Source: an uncultured Muribaculaceae bacterium (lineage in GTDB: Bacteria; Bacteroidota; Bacteroidia; Bacteroidales; Muribaculaceae). Taken from it: a stretch of DNA of 64,000 bases. Positions within the stretch are counted from its first letter, which is position 1, and the number at the start of each line of letters is the position of its first letter. Position numbers and translations under genes: made by a program. Location: positions 124,001 through 188,000 of the forward strand of contig CAJUKU010000002.1 in assembly GCA_910587425.1 (NCBI GenBank). The letters are read 5' to 3'. Positions 8,919 to 17,046 of the stretch are shown one piece after another. Under the pieces are notes generated by a model. It was not told where the DNA came from. It saw only the letters and a list, made by a program, of their open reading frames with translations, and did no database searches.

Positions 8919-9953
8919 ATGAAGACACCCACCGCAATCATCCGCCTCGCAGCCGCCATCGTCACGCTCACGGCTGTGTCATGCCATGAGCTCCCCGACT
9001 ATGACAACAGCAACACCGGAAGTTTCGAGGCGCTATGGACAGAATTTGACAACCACTACTGTTTCTTCCGCGAGAAAGGTATCGACTGGCAGGAGGTTCA
9101 CGACCGGTATGCGCCACAGGTCAACGATAAGCTCGGACGCCAGTCGTTCTTCCGCGTCATGGAGGCTATGCTCGACGAGCTGCGCGACGGACATGTCAAC
9201 CTCTCCGCGCCATTCGCCACCTCCTACTACCGTGAGTGGTGGAGCGACTACCCGCAGAACTTCGACGCACGCATAATCCGTCAGTATTATTTCAACTTCA
9301 ACTACTCATCACTCGGAGAGGTGGAGTACGGACTGCTCCGCCAGAACATAGGCTACATCCGCTGGCATTCATTCGCGCAGAATCTCGGGCATGGCAATAT
9401 CGACTATATACTCGCGGCATTCGTGATGTCGCCCGCGCTGATAATCGACATACGTGACAATTCCGGAGGCGATCTCACCTACGCCGACAATTTTGCCTCG
9501 CACTTCGTCACATCTACACGCACCGCCGGATATATATGCCACAAGACCGGTCCCGGACACGACGAATTTTCAGAGCCTTACCCCATAGAGATAAAGCCTG
9601 TCACCGCCGGGCACTGGACATGGACAAAACCGGTAATACTCCTCACAAACCGCTCGACATTCTCTGCCGCCAACTATTTCACCGCTCTGATGAAGAGTCT
9701 GCCGCAGGTCACGCAGGTTGGCGCCACTACCGGCGGAGGTGCCGGAATGCCGTACTCGCTAGAACTGCCAAACGGATGGGGAGTGAGATTCTCCGCCTGT
9801 CCCATCTACGACACGGAGATGAACTGCACCGAGTTCGGCATTGAGCCTGATCCGCGCCATGCCGTCGACCTCGACCCCGCCGACGCTCTACAGGGGCGCG
9901 ACACCATACTTGACTTCGCCATATCAATGATCGAGAACAATGAGTGTAAATAA
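8919..9953 (+). CDS. S41 family serine peptidase lipoprotein
   Basis: 344 residues with a lipobox (LTAVSC, Cys22), so probably membrane-anchored on the periplasmic or outer face. A tail-specific protease/IRBP-type fold is indicated by LDELRDGHVNL (His92), GYIRWHSF, LIIDIRDNSGGD and TNRSTFSAANYF, whose Ser249 is the likely nucleophile. The Lys of the C-terminal processing peptidases is not evident, which suggests the tricorn/IRBP-like S41 branch. No PDZ domain is recognisable. The last 14 bases overlap the ssb start, so translation may be coupled. Substrate unknown. Confidence 0.82.
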   Translation: MKTPTAIIRLAAAIVTLTAVSCHELPDYDNSNTGSFEALWTEFDNHYCFFREKGIDWQEVHDRYAPQVNDKLGRQSFFRVMEAMLDELRDGHVNLSAPFATSYYREWWSDYPQNFDARIIRQYYFNFNYSSLGEVEYGLLRQNIGYIRWHSFAQNLGHGNIDYILAAFVMSPALIIDIRDNSGGDLTYADNFASHFVTSTRTAGYICHKTGPGHDEFSEPYPIEIKPVTAGHWTWTKPVILLTNRSTFSAANYFTALMKSLPQVTQVGATTGGGAGMPYSLELPNGWGVRFSACPIYDTEMNCTEFGIEPDPRHAVDLDPADALQGRDTILDFAISMIENNECK

Positions 9954-10278
9954 AGTAATACTCGTAGGCAACGTAGGGCGCGATCCCCAGTGCCGCTTCA
10001 TAGAGACGCAGCAGATCGCCGAGTTCTCCCTCGCAACAACCGAGCGCGCGTATACCACTGCATCGGGCGCGGAGGTGCCCGAACGCACCGAGTGGCACAA
10101 CATTGTCATGTGGAGGCAGCATGCCGCCATTGCCGAGCGCTACATACGCAAAGGCACCAAACTGTTCATCGAGGGGCGTCTGCGCACCCGCGCATGGACC
10201 GACCGCAACGCCCTCCGCCACTCCATGACCGAGATTCATGTCGAGAACTTCGACATCCTCTCCCGTCCCCAACCGTAA
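9940..10278 (+). CDS. ssb: Short single-stranded DNA-binding protein
   Basis: A 112-residue OB-fold protein: MSVNKVILVGNVGRDPQCR, FSLATTER, ERTEWHNIVMWRQHAAIAERYIRKGTKLFIEGRLRTRAW and a final strand. This is the SSB core that coats single-stranded DNA. It stops right after the OB fold (FDILSRPQP) and lacks the Gly/Pro linker and acidic DD(I/L)PF tip that recruits partner proteins. It may therefore be an auxiliary SSB rather than the main one. It overlaps the S41 peptidase gene by 14 bp and precedes the OPT transporter by 36 bp. Confidence 0.88.
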   Translation: MSVNKVILVGNVGRDPQCRFIETQQIAEFSLATTERAYTTASGAEVPERTEWHNIVMWRQHAAIAERYIRKGTKLFIEGRLRTRAWTDRNALRHSMTEIHVENFDILSRPQP

Positions 10279-10314
10279 CGGAAACCACGAACAACAATCT
10301 ATCACATTAGCAAT

Positions 10315-12315
10315 ATGACCAATCAGAACCACAACACCGGCGGCACACTGCCACCCGGCTACGCGGACGCCGATCCTGTCGAACTTCCCGACAACGCATT
10401 CCGCGAGCTCGCCGCCGACGAGCATTACCGACCCATCATGCACCCCACGCGCGATTATGCCGAGGTAACCCCCTACTCTGTTACCCTCGGTCTGATACTC
10501 GCCATCGTATTCTCCGCCGCAGCCGCTTATCTCGGACTGCGCGTCGGGCAGGTGTTTGAAGCCGCGATACCCATCGCCATAATCGCCGTCGGACTATCAG
10601 GAGCGCTCAAGAAACAGAATCCACTCGGACAGAACGTCATAATCCAGAGCATCGGCGCATGCTCCGGAGTGATTGTAGCCGGAGCGATATTCACACTCCC
10701 CGCACTCTATATCCTGCGCGCCAAGTATCCCGACATCACCGTCAACTTCCTTGAGATATTCCTCTCCTCGCTCTTCGGAGGAATACTCGGCATACTCTTC
10801 TTCATCCCCTTCCGCAAATACTTCGTTTCCGACATGCACGGACGCTACCCCTTCCCTGAAGCCACCGCCACCACGCAGGTGCTCGTAAGCGCACAGGGTG
10901 CATCGGGCAGCTCCACCAAGTCGCAGGCACGCACACTTGTCATTGCCTCGCTCATCGGAGGTATCTACGACTATGTTGTCGCCACATTCGGCTACTGGGC
11001 AGAGGTTGTCACCACCACCGCAACATCATGGGGTGCCACACTTGCCGAGAAGACACGCCTCATACTCTCATGCAACACCGGTGCCGCGCTCCTCGGACTC
11101 GGCTATATCGTCGGACTCCGCTACTCGTTTGTCATCTTCGCCGGATCGGCATTCGTATGGTGGGTGATCATACCCCTCATGGGAACCTACGGCTCCACCG
11201 AACTCGCCGCACTCTCGCCCGACGCGATATTCAGCGACTACGCACGCCTGATAGGCATCGGAGGCATAGCCATGGCAGGTGTAATCGGTATCATCAAGTC
11301 CTGGGGAATCATCGTGCAGGCTGCAGGACTCGCACGCCGCGAATTCGGCTCCGGCGCACCCTCATCCGAACGCACCCCGCGCTGGCAGCGCGACATCTCC
11401 ATGAAGCACATCGTATTCTTCATGGCTATAGCACTCGTGGCTGTCTTCGCATTCTTCTGGGCTGGAGTGCTCCACAACTTCTGGCAGGCACTCGTGGCAT
11501 GGGTTGTTGTGACACTCATCGCGTTCCTCTTCACCACCGTCGCCGCCAACGCCATAGCAATCGTAGGCACCAACCCGGTCAGCGGAATGACACTCATGAC
11601 CCTCATCGTAGCATCGGCGATCTTCGTTGCCGTAGGCATCTCCGGCACATCAGGCATCGTGGCGTCAATGATAATCGGAGGTGTTGTATGCACCGCCCTC
11701 TCCATGGCAGGAGGATTCGTGACCGACCTCAAGATCGGCTATTGGCTCGGCACCACACCCCGCAAACAGGAGACTTGGAAATTCGTTGGCACACTCGTAT
11801 CGGCAGCTACTGTAGGTGGAGTTATCCTCCTGCTCGATAAAGTCTACGGATTCACCGGTCCCGACGCGCTCGTGGCACCACAGGCTAACGCCATGGCTAA
11901 GGTGATCGAACCCATCATGATGGGCGGCGACACCCCATGGATCCTCTACATCACCGGTGCTGTGCTCGCCCTGCTTCTCAACTGGCTCGGCGTCCCCGCA
12001 CTCGCATTCTGCCTCGGAATGTTCATACCTATGCACCTCAACACTCCCCTGCTCGTCGGCGGAGCTATAGCATGGTTCGTCAGCACACGGTCCAAGAACA
12101 AGGAGGTAAATGACGCACGCCGCGACCGCGGAACACTCATAGCATCCGGAATGATCGCCGGTGGAGCACTCTTCGGAGTATTCGCCGCACTCACCCGCTT
12201 CGCCGGATTCGAATATGTATGCCCCATGTCATTCGGACTCAACCAGCTCCTCGGACTCGTAGCCTACATACTGATCATATTCTATCTCATCCGCTCCTCA
12301 CTCGCAGCCAAATAA
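10315..12315 (+). CDS. OPT family oligopeptide transporter
   Basis: A 666-residue polytopic inner-membrane protein with some 14-16 hydrophobic segments. It shows the OPT features: an N-terminal cytoplasmic stretch ending in YAEVTPYSVTLGLILAIVFSAAAAYLGLRVGQVFEAAIPIAI, FPEATATTQVL, and GTNPVSGMTLMTL later on. Members carry small peptides or metal-chelate complexes by proton symport; the substrate here is unknown. It ends the parC-led run and is followed by a strong terminator. Confidence 0.9.
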   Translation: MTNQNHNTGGTLPPGYADADPVELPDNAFRELAADEHYRPIMHPTRDYAEVTPYSVTLGLILAIVFSAAAAYLGLRVGQVFEAAIPIAIIAVGLSGALKKQNPLGQNVIIQSIGACSGVIVAGAIFTLPALYILRAKYPDITVNFLEIFLSSLFGGILGILFFIPFRKYFVSDMHGRYPFPEATATTQVLVSAQGASGSSTKSQARTLVIASLIGGIYDYVVATFGYWAEVVTTTATSWGATLAEKTRLILSCNTGAALLGLGYIVGLRYSFVIFAGSAFVWWVIIPLMGTYGSTELAALSPDAIFSDYARLIGIGGIAMAGVIGIIKSWGIIVQAAGLARREFGSGAPSSERTPRWQRDISMKHIVFFMAIALVAVFAFFWAGVLHNFWQALVAWVVVTLIAFLFTTVAANAIAIVGTNPVSGMTLMTLIVASAIFVAVGISGTSGIVASMIIGGVVCTALSMAGGFVTDLKIGYWLGTTPRKQETWKFVGTLVSAATVGGVILLLDKVYGFTGPDALVAPQANAMAKVIEPIMMGGDTPWILYITGAVLALLLNWLGVPALAFCLGMFIPMHLNTPLLVGGAIAWFVSTRSKNKEVNDARRDRGTLIASGMIAGGALFGVFAALTRFAGFEYVCPMSFGLNQLLGLVAYILIIFYLIRSSLAAK

Positions 12316-12358
12316 ACGGGACTGATTCAGCGCATCCCTGATGCGCGACATAATAATG

Positions 12359-12397
12359 GCGGTGTGTCAAAACTCGTTTGACACACCGCTGTTTTTT
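12359..12397 (+). terminator. Terminator between OPT transporter and rarA
   Basis: A perfect 13-bp stem (12359-12371 with 12377-12389, core GGTGTGTC/GACACACC) with a 5-nt loop is followed by TGTTTTTT. It lies between convergent genes. It shares its core with the hairpins at 16980, 23258 and 30235. Confidence 0.92.
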
Positions 12398-12411
12398 ACT
12401 AACACGCCCTC

Positions 12412-13686
12412 TCACTTCTTGCCCCAGCGGTGAGCCTGAAGCTCCGCCGCACGCTGCTCCGCCGGATTATCGGCAGGGTGCCATAGTGTGGGATGCCCGA
12501 GTTCCGCAGGCATGAATTCCTGCACCACGAAATGCTCAGGGTAATCATGGGCATAGCGGTAATCCTGACCATATCCCATGCTTTTCATCAGACCTGTAGG
12601 CGCATTGCGGAGATGTAGCGGTACGGGGCGGTCGCCAGTATCACGCACGAGTTGCTGCGCCGCACCGATCGCCATATATGCCGAATTGCTCTTGGGCGAG
12701 GTCGCGAGATAGACCGTACACTCCGCGAGTGGAATCCGCCCCTCCGGCCAGCCGATCTTATGTATCGCATCGAAAGTTGCGTTGGCGAGCAGCAGAGCGT
12801 TAGGATTTGCGAGACCGATATCCTCGGCGGCAAGTATCAGCAGACGCCGCGCTATGAACTCAGGCTCCTCGCCACCCTCTATCAGACGGGCGAGCCAATA
12901 GACAGCCGCGTCGGGATCGCTGCCACGCACAGACTTTATGAACGCCGATATTATGTCGTAATGCATCTCGCCGTTCTTGTCGTAGGCGGCAGGATTACGC
13001 TGCAGACGCAGCGTCACCACCTCGTCGTTGATCAGTATCTCCTCATCGGCTGGTGTCGACTGCTCGAGCAGATCGAGAATATTCAACAGCTTGCGTGCGT
13101 CGCCTCCTGCGAAGCGGAACAGCGCATCTGTCTGTTCTACGCGCACCTTACGCTGCGACAGCTCCGCGTCAGCCGTAAGCGCACGTTCAAGAAGCTCGCC
13201 GAGCTCATCGGCGCTCAACGGATTGAGAGTGTAGACCTGCGCACGCGACAGCAGCGGACGTATCACTTCAAACGAAGGATTCTCGGTCGTCGCGCCGATA
13301 AGGGTTACTGTACCATTCTCCACCGCGCCAAGCAGACTGTCCTGCTGCGACTTGTTGAAACGGTGGATTTCATCGATGAACAGTATCGGACGCGCCGTGG
13401 CGAACATGCTCTGAGCCTCACGCGCGCAGCGGTCCAGAACCTCGCGCACATCCTTGACCCCCGAATGCACCGCACTCAGAGTATAGAAAGGCGCTTTGAT
13501 CGTATTCGCCACAATCCGCGCCAGTGTGGTCTTGCCCACACCGGGAGGTCCCCACAGTATGAAAGATGATATGTTGCCCGTGGCGATCATACGGTTGATG
13601 ATCGCATCCTTACCCACAAGGTGGGTCTGACCTATATAATCGTCAAGCGTACGCGGACGCAGCCGCTCGGCAAGTGGTAGTTTCAT
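12412..13686 (-). CDS. rarA: Replication-associated recombination protein A (AAA+ ATPase)
   Basis: 424 residues of the RarA/MgsA/WRNIP1 family, which acts at stalled forks and gaps. It begins PLAERLRPRTLDDYIGQ, has Walker A GPPGVGKT (46-53), Walker B ILFIDEIHRFNKSQQD and sensor 1 LIGATTENPSFEV. The C-terminal tetramerisation part includes SVRGSDPDAAVYWLARLIEGGEEPEFIARRLLILAAEDIGLANP, the family hallmark. Length is normal. It is a single gene convergent with the OPT gene, with its own -7 box about 55 bases upstream. Confidence 0.95.
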   Translation of the reverse strand: MKLPLAERLRPRTLDDYIGQTHLVGKDAIINRMIATGNISSFILWGPPGVGKTTLARIVANTIKAPFYTLSAVHSGVKDVREVLDRCAREAQSMFATARPILFIDEIHRFNKSQQDSLLGAVENGTVTLIGATTENPSFEVIRPLLSRAQVYTLNPLSADELGELLERALTADAELSQRKVRVEQTDALFRFAGGDARKLLNILDLLEQSTPADEEILINDEVVTLRLQRNPAAYDKNGEMHYDIISAFIKSVRGSDPDAAVYWLARLIEGGEEPEFIARRLLILAAEDIGLANPNALLLANATFDAIHKIGWPEGRIPLAECTVYLATSPKSNSAYMAIGAAQQLVRDTGDRPVPLHLRNAPTGLMKSMGYGQDYRYAHDYPEHFVVQEFMPAELGHPTLWHPADNPAEQRAAELQAHRWGKK

Positions 13687-14000
13687 AGCACAATTTCCGG
13701 ATTGACACCTGCGGGAACGCCCCGGCGGTGTTACCCATCACAAAGGTAAGCAAAAAACACAATGTCCCATGTTAAGAGAGCTTAATCTGTCACCGCATAC
13801 CGCAAGTGTGGAAAAAATTACCTATCTTTACACCCTCAACTGTAAAGTCGTCACGCATCAGCGCGAACTTTAAGCCGACCGGCGTTGTTAGTTAGATAAA
13901 AGCGGGTTGTACAGGCATCGGAAACGGCGCCTCCACTCGCGTTTCAACATTATCCAACTTCAAACAACCCCAAACATCAACCATCTAAACATCCAGGATT
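13687..14000. promoter_or_regulatory. Divergent intergenic region between rarA and the small membrane protein gene
   Basis: 314 bp without a gene. On the minus strand TACCTTTG (13748-13741) is the probable rarA -7 box. On the plus strand TATCTTTA (13823-13830), one mismatch from consensus, would leave a leader of about 165 nt before the ATG at 14001. I see no recognisable riboswitch or terminator in that leader. Confidence 0.45.
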
Positions 14001-14219
14001 ATGAGCAACAACGATAACACGGGAACTCCCAAGGCAATGCGCAACATCTTCGGCATAATCATGATCGTGATTTATATCGGCGTCGGAGTGCTCTTCTTCA
14101 CAGGATTCTTCCAGCCCATCTACGGCAGCTGGGAATGGGTTCGTTGGGTCGCCGGCTCAATCTTCACCATCTACGGAATCTGGCGTGCCTACCGGCAATT
14201 CACCGGAATCGACGCCTGA
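14001..14219 (+). CDS. Small two-segment membrane protein of unknown function
   Basis: 72 residues with two hydrophobic helices (about 15-38, NIFGIIMIVIYIGVGVLFFTG; and 45-65, WVRWVAGSIFTIYGIWRAYR). It sits directly before a PstS-like lipoprotein and a TPR protein. In other Bacteroidetes the same two genes often follow ExbB/ExbD/TonB-type genes, so a role in an envelope energy-transduction unit is possible, but the Exb and TonB genes themselves are absent here. I cannot name the family with certainty. Confidence 0.75.
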   Translation: MSNNDNTGTPKAMRNIFGIIMIVIYIGVGVLFFTGFFQPIYGSWEWVRWVAGSIFTIYGIWRAYRQFTGIDA

Positions 14220-14258
14220 CCACGAATCAAACCCACGAATAACAACCAACGATTGCCA

Positions 14259-15269
14259 ATGATAAACTTTCGTCTACTGACATCTACCGCTGCCGGCATG
14301 GCTCTGCTCGCCGGCAGCCTTTTGGCGTCATCCTGCTCCGGCAAGACCGATAATGGGGAGACATCCACCTCGACATCCGGAATTGCCACCATAGTCTGCG
14401 ACGCCAGCTTCGAGAACATCCTTTCACAGGAGATCGACGTCTTCGAGTACATATACCCCGAGGCGAGCATCATGCCGTACTACACTGACCAGAACGCAGC
14501 CATCGACTCGCTTCTCGACTTCAAGACCAAGAATATCGTTGTCACACGTATGCTCACCCCAAAGGAGGAGGCATACCTGAAGGACAACCGCAAGCAGGTG
14601 CGCCAGAAACTGATCGCAGTCGACGCAATAGCCCTCATAGTCAACCCTTCGAACAGCGTTCAGGTGCTGTCGAAACCTGAGATTGCCGAGATACTCACCG
14701 GCAAGATCTCACGCTGGGATCAGGTAGTGCCCGGCAACAACCATCTCGACTCCATCGAGGTTGTGTTCGACCATCAGGGATCGAGCACCGTACAGTATAT
14801 GCGCGACTCACTCCTCAACGGAGCAGCATTCTCACCCAATGTCTACGCTCAGAAAGACCCCTCGGCGGTATTCGAGGCTGTGGCTAACAACAAGAACGCA
14901 ATCGGCATCATCGGCGTGAGCTGGATCAGCCGCGACATGAACACACGCGAACTCACCCGCGAGCAGTTCGCCGAGCGCATGAAACAGTCGGCTGACACCA
15001 CCGTATCCGAGCAGGAGTTCAACACACAGGTGAAAGTCATAAAGGTGCGCGGCAACAACGAAGTCACCGCCTACCAGCCGTATCAGGCATACATCCACTC
15101 CGGTGAATATCCGCTTTACCGGCAGATCTACATGATCTCGACCGCACCCGGCGGAACGCTCGGACACGGCTTCTACTCATTTGTCACCGGATTCCAGGGA
15201 CAGAAGATCATGATGACCACCGGCGTGCTCCCCGCAATCATGCGCCCCACGATGGTGCAGGTCAACTGA
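14259..15269 (+). CDS. PstS-like substrate-binding lipoprotein
   Basis: Starting at ATG 14259 (an in-frame TTG at 14253 is less likely) gives 336 residues with a lipoprotein signal (LLASSC). The mature part has the periplasmic phosphate-binding fold: ATIVCDASFENILSQEIDVFEYIYPEA, NIVVTRMLTPKEEAYLK, IALIVNPSNSVQVLSKPEIAEILTGKISRWDQV and DHQGSSTVQYMRDSL. No PstCAB genes are nearby, so it may act with the neighbouring TPR protein rather than an ABC importer. It follows the 72-residue membrane protein by 39 bp. Confidence 0.82.
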   Translation: MINFRLLTSTAAGMALLAGSLLASSCSGKTDNGETSTSTSGIATIVCDASFENILSQEIDVFEYIYPEASIMPYYTDQNAAIDSLLDFKTKNIVVTRMLTPKEEAYLKDNRKQVRQKLIAVDAIALIVNPSNSVQVLSKPEIAEILTGKISRWDQVVPGNNHLDSIEVVFDHQGSSTVQYMRDSLLNGAAFSPNVYAQKDPSAVFEAVANNKNAIGIIGVSWISRDMNTRELTREQFAERMKQSADTTVSEQEFNTQVKVIKVRGNNEVTAYQPYQAYIHSGEYPLYRQIYMISTAPGGTLGHGFYSFVTGFQGQKIMMTTGVLPAIMRPTMVQVN

Positions 15270-15330
15270 CCGCACAACATCTCAAACCGAACAAAACTAA
15301 AACGATTATAAAACCCTAATAAACCAGATC

Positions 15331-16956
15331 ATGAAACTGAAATTCCTTTGCACCATGCTCCTCGCCGGAGCTCTCGGCGCAGCCGCTCAGGGAGGCTATC
15401 AGGACGGTGTTGACAACTTCAACGCCGGACGTCTCGATGTGGCTAAGACGATTCTGCAGAACACCATCAACGACGGAGCCACCAACAAGGCTGTCAGCTA
15501 CTACTACCTCGGCTCCATCGACTTCCTTGAAAACAATATGGCTGCCGCTAAAGCCAACTTCGACAAGGGCGTGCAGGCTGACCCCAACTACGGACGCAAC
15601 TACATCGGTCTCGGTGAGGTAGCACTCAAAGGTGGCGACAAGGGAGCTGCCGAAGGATTCTTCAAGCAAGCTACGGGCACCGACAAGAAAAACACCGCAC
15701 TCGTAGCCGAGGTAGCACGTGCATACTATAACGTGGATCCCGTAAAATACGACAAGGAGATACAGAAGAACCTCGAGAAAGCGCGCAAGGACTCCAAGAA
15801 CACCGAAGCAGCCGTCTACCTGCTCCAGGGCGACATGATCGGCGACAAGGATCCCGGTGAGGCTGCAGGTCTCTATGAGCTCGCCATCGAGCAGTCAAAG
15901 CTCAAGGGTGAGGTAAACCGCGAGGCTTACGTGAAATATGCAAACGTATACTTCTCCGTAGCACCCACATTCGCTATCAAGAAACTTGAGGAGCTCAACC
16001 AGCTCGAGCCCAACTCAGCACTCGCACAGCGTGAACTCGCCGAGAAATACTACGCCAACAACCAGTGGGGAAGCGCTTACCAGCAGTATGGCAAATACCT
16101 CCAGAACCCCAACCACTTCCAGAAAGACGAGCGCCGCTACGTGCAGCTCCTCGTTGCCGCCAAGGAGTACGCACAGGCTGTTGACCGCGCCAACGCAATC
16201 CTCGCACAGGATCCCTCCGACTACGCAATGTACCGCATGATCCTCCTCAGCGAGTCTTACCAGAACAAATGGCCGGAAGCCGAGGCTGCCGGCGCAAAAC
16301 TCTTCCAGATCGCCAAGCCCGAGCAGCTTGTACCCAACGATTACATCGTCTACGGTCAGGCACTCAGCGAGCAGAAGAAAGTTGATGAGGCTGTCGCTGT
16401 ATATGAGAAGGCCATCGAGCTCAACCCCGACGCTCCCGAACTCCTCACCGACCTCAGCGCTGTCTATGAGAAGGCAGGACAGAACGAGAAAGCCGTGGAG
16501 ACCATGAAGCGCTACCTCGACACAGGCGCCGGTTCGACCAACGACCTTGTGAACATGGCACGCCGCTACAACAGCCTCGCCCGCAGCCTCGAGAAAGGCA
16601 CACCCGAGCGCGCAGCAGCAGCAACCGAAGGTATCAAGTACATCGACATGGCTATCGCAAAAGTTCCTGACAACGGCACAGTTTACCGTATCAAGGGTGA
16701 GCTCCAGCTTGCCAAGAACGACGACAAGCCCGACGCAGAGACCGCAGCCACCTATGAGAAGATGATTGAACTCTACGACGTAGATCCCGCGAACCGTGAG
16801 AAGTATGCGACATCCTACCGTGCCGCCGACTTCGTACTCAGCCTCTACTACATTGACGTAGACAAGGAGAAGGCACGCAAGTACATCACCGACTATCTCA
16901 CATACACACCCGACGACGAGAACTTCAAACTCCTCCTCGAATCACTCGACAAATAA
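15331..16956 (+). CDS. Periplasmic tetratricopeptide-repeat protein
   Basis: 541 residues with a signal peptide (MKLKFLCTMLLAGALGAAAQ). Nearly the whole length consists of TPR helical hairpins, for example AVSYYYLGSIDFLENNMAAAKANFDKGVQADPNY and EAVAVYEKAIELNPDAPELLTDLSAVYEKAGQNEKAVETMKRYL. It lies 61 bp downstream of the PstS-like gene and pairs with it in many Bacteroidetes, presumably as an envelope scaffold. Codon use is highly biased to C/G-ending codons, suggesting strong expression. A strong terminator follows. Confidence 0.85.
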   Translation: MKLKFLCTMLLAGALGAAAQGGYQDGVDNFNAGRLDVAKTILQNTINDGATNKAVSYYYLGSIDFLENNMAAAKANFDKGVQADPNYGRNYIGLGEVALKGGDKGAAEGFFKQATGTDKKNTALVAEVARAYYNVDPVKYDKEIQKNLEKARKDSKNTEAAVYLLQGDMIGDKDPGEAAGLYELAIEQSKLKGEVNREAYVKYANVYFSVAPTFAIKKLEELNQLEPNSALAQRELAEKYYANNQWGSAYQQYGKYLQNPNHFQKDERRYVQLLVAAKEYAQAVDRANAILAQDPSDYAMYRMILLSESYQNKWPEAEAAGAKLFQIAKPEQLVPNDYIVYGQALSEQKKVDEAVAVYEKAIELNPDAPELLTDLSAVYEKAGQNEKAVETMKRYLDTGAGSTNDLVNMARRYNSLARSLEKGTPERAAAATEGIKYIDMAIAKVPDNGTVYRIKGELQLAKNDDKPDAETAATYEKMIELYDVDPANREKYATSYRAADFVLSLYYIDVDKEKARKYITDYLTYTPDDENFKLLLESLDK

Positions 16957-16979
16957 ACTTCCAAAACATAATAAAGCCA

Positions 16980-17015
16980 GGGGCTGTGTCAGATCCGACA
17001 CAGCCCCTGCTTTTA
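16980..17015 (+). terminator. Terminator after the TPR gene
   Basis: A perfect 11-bp stem (16980-16990 with 16997-17007, GGGGCTGTGTC/GACACAGCCCC), a 6-nt loop and a TGCTTTTA tail. The convergent malQ gene ends 32 bp further on. Confidence 0.9.
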
Positions 17016-17046
17016 TTAATTAATCGCCCGTCTTGTCAGCCTCTGA

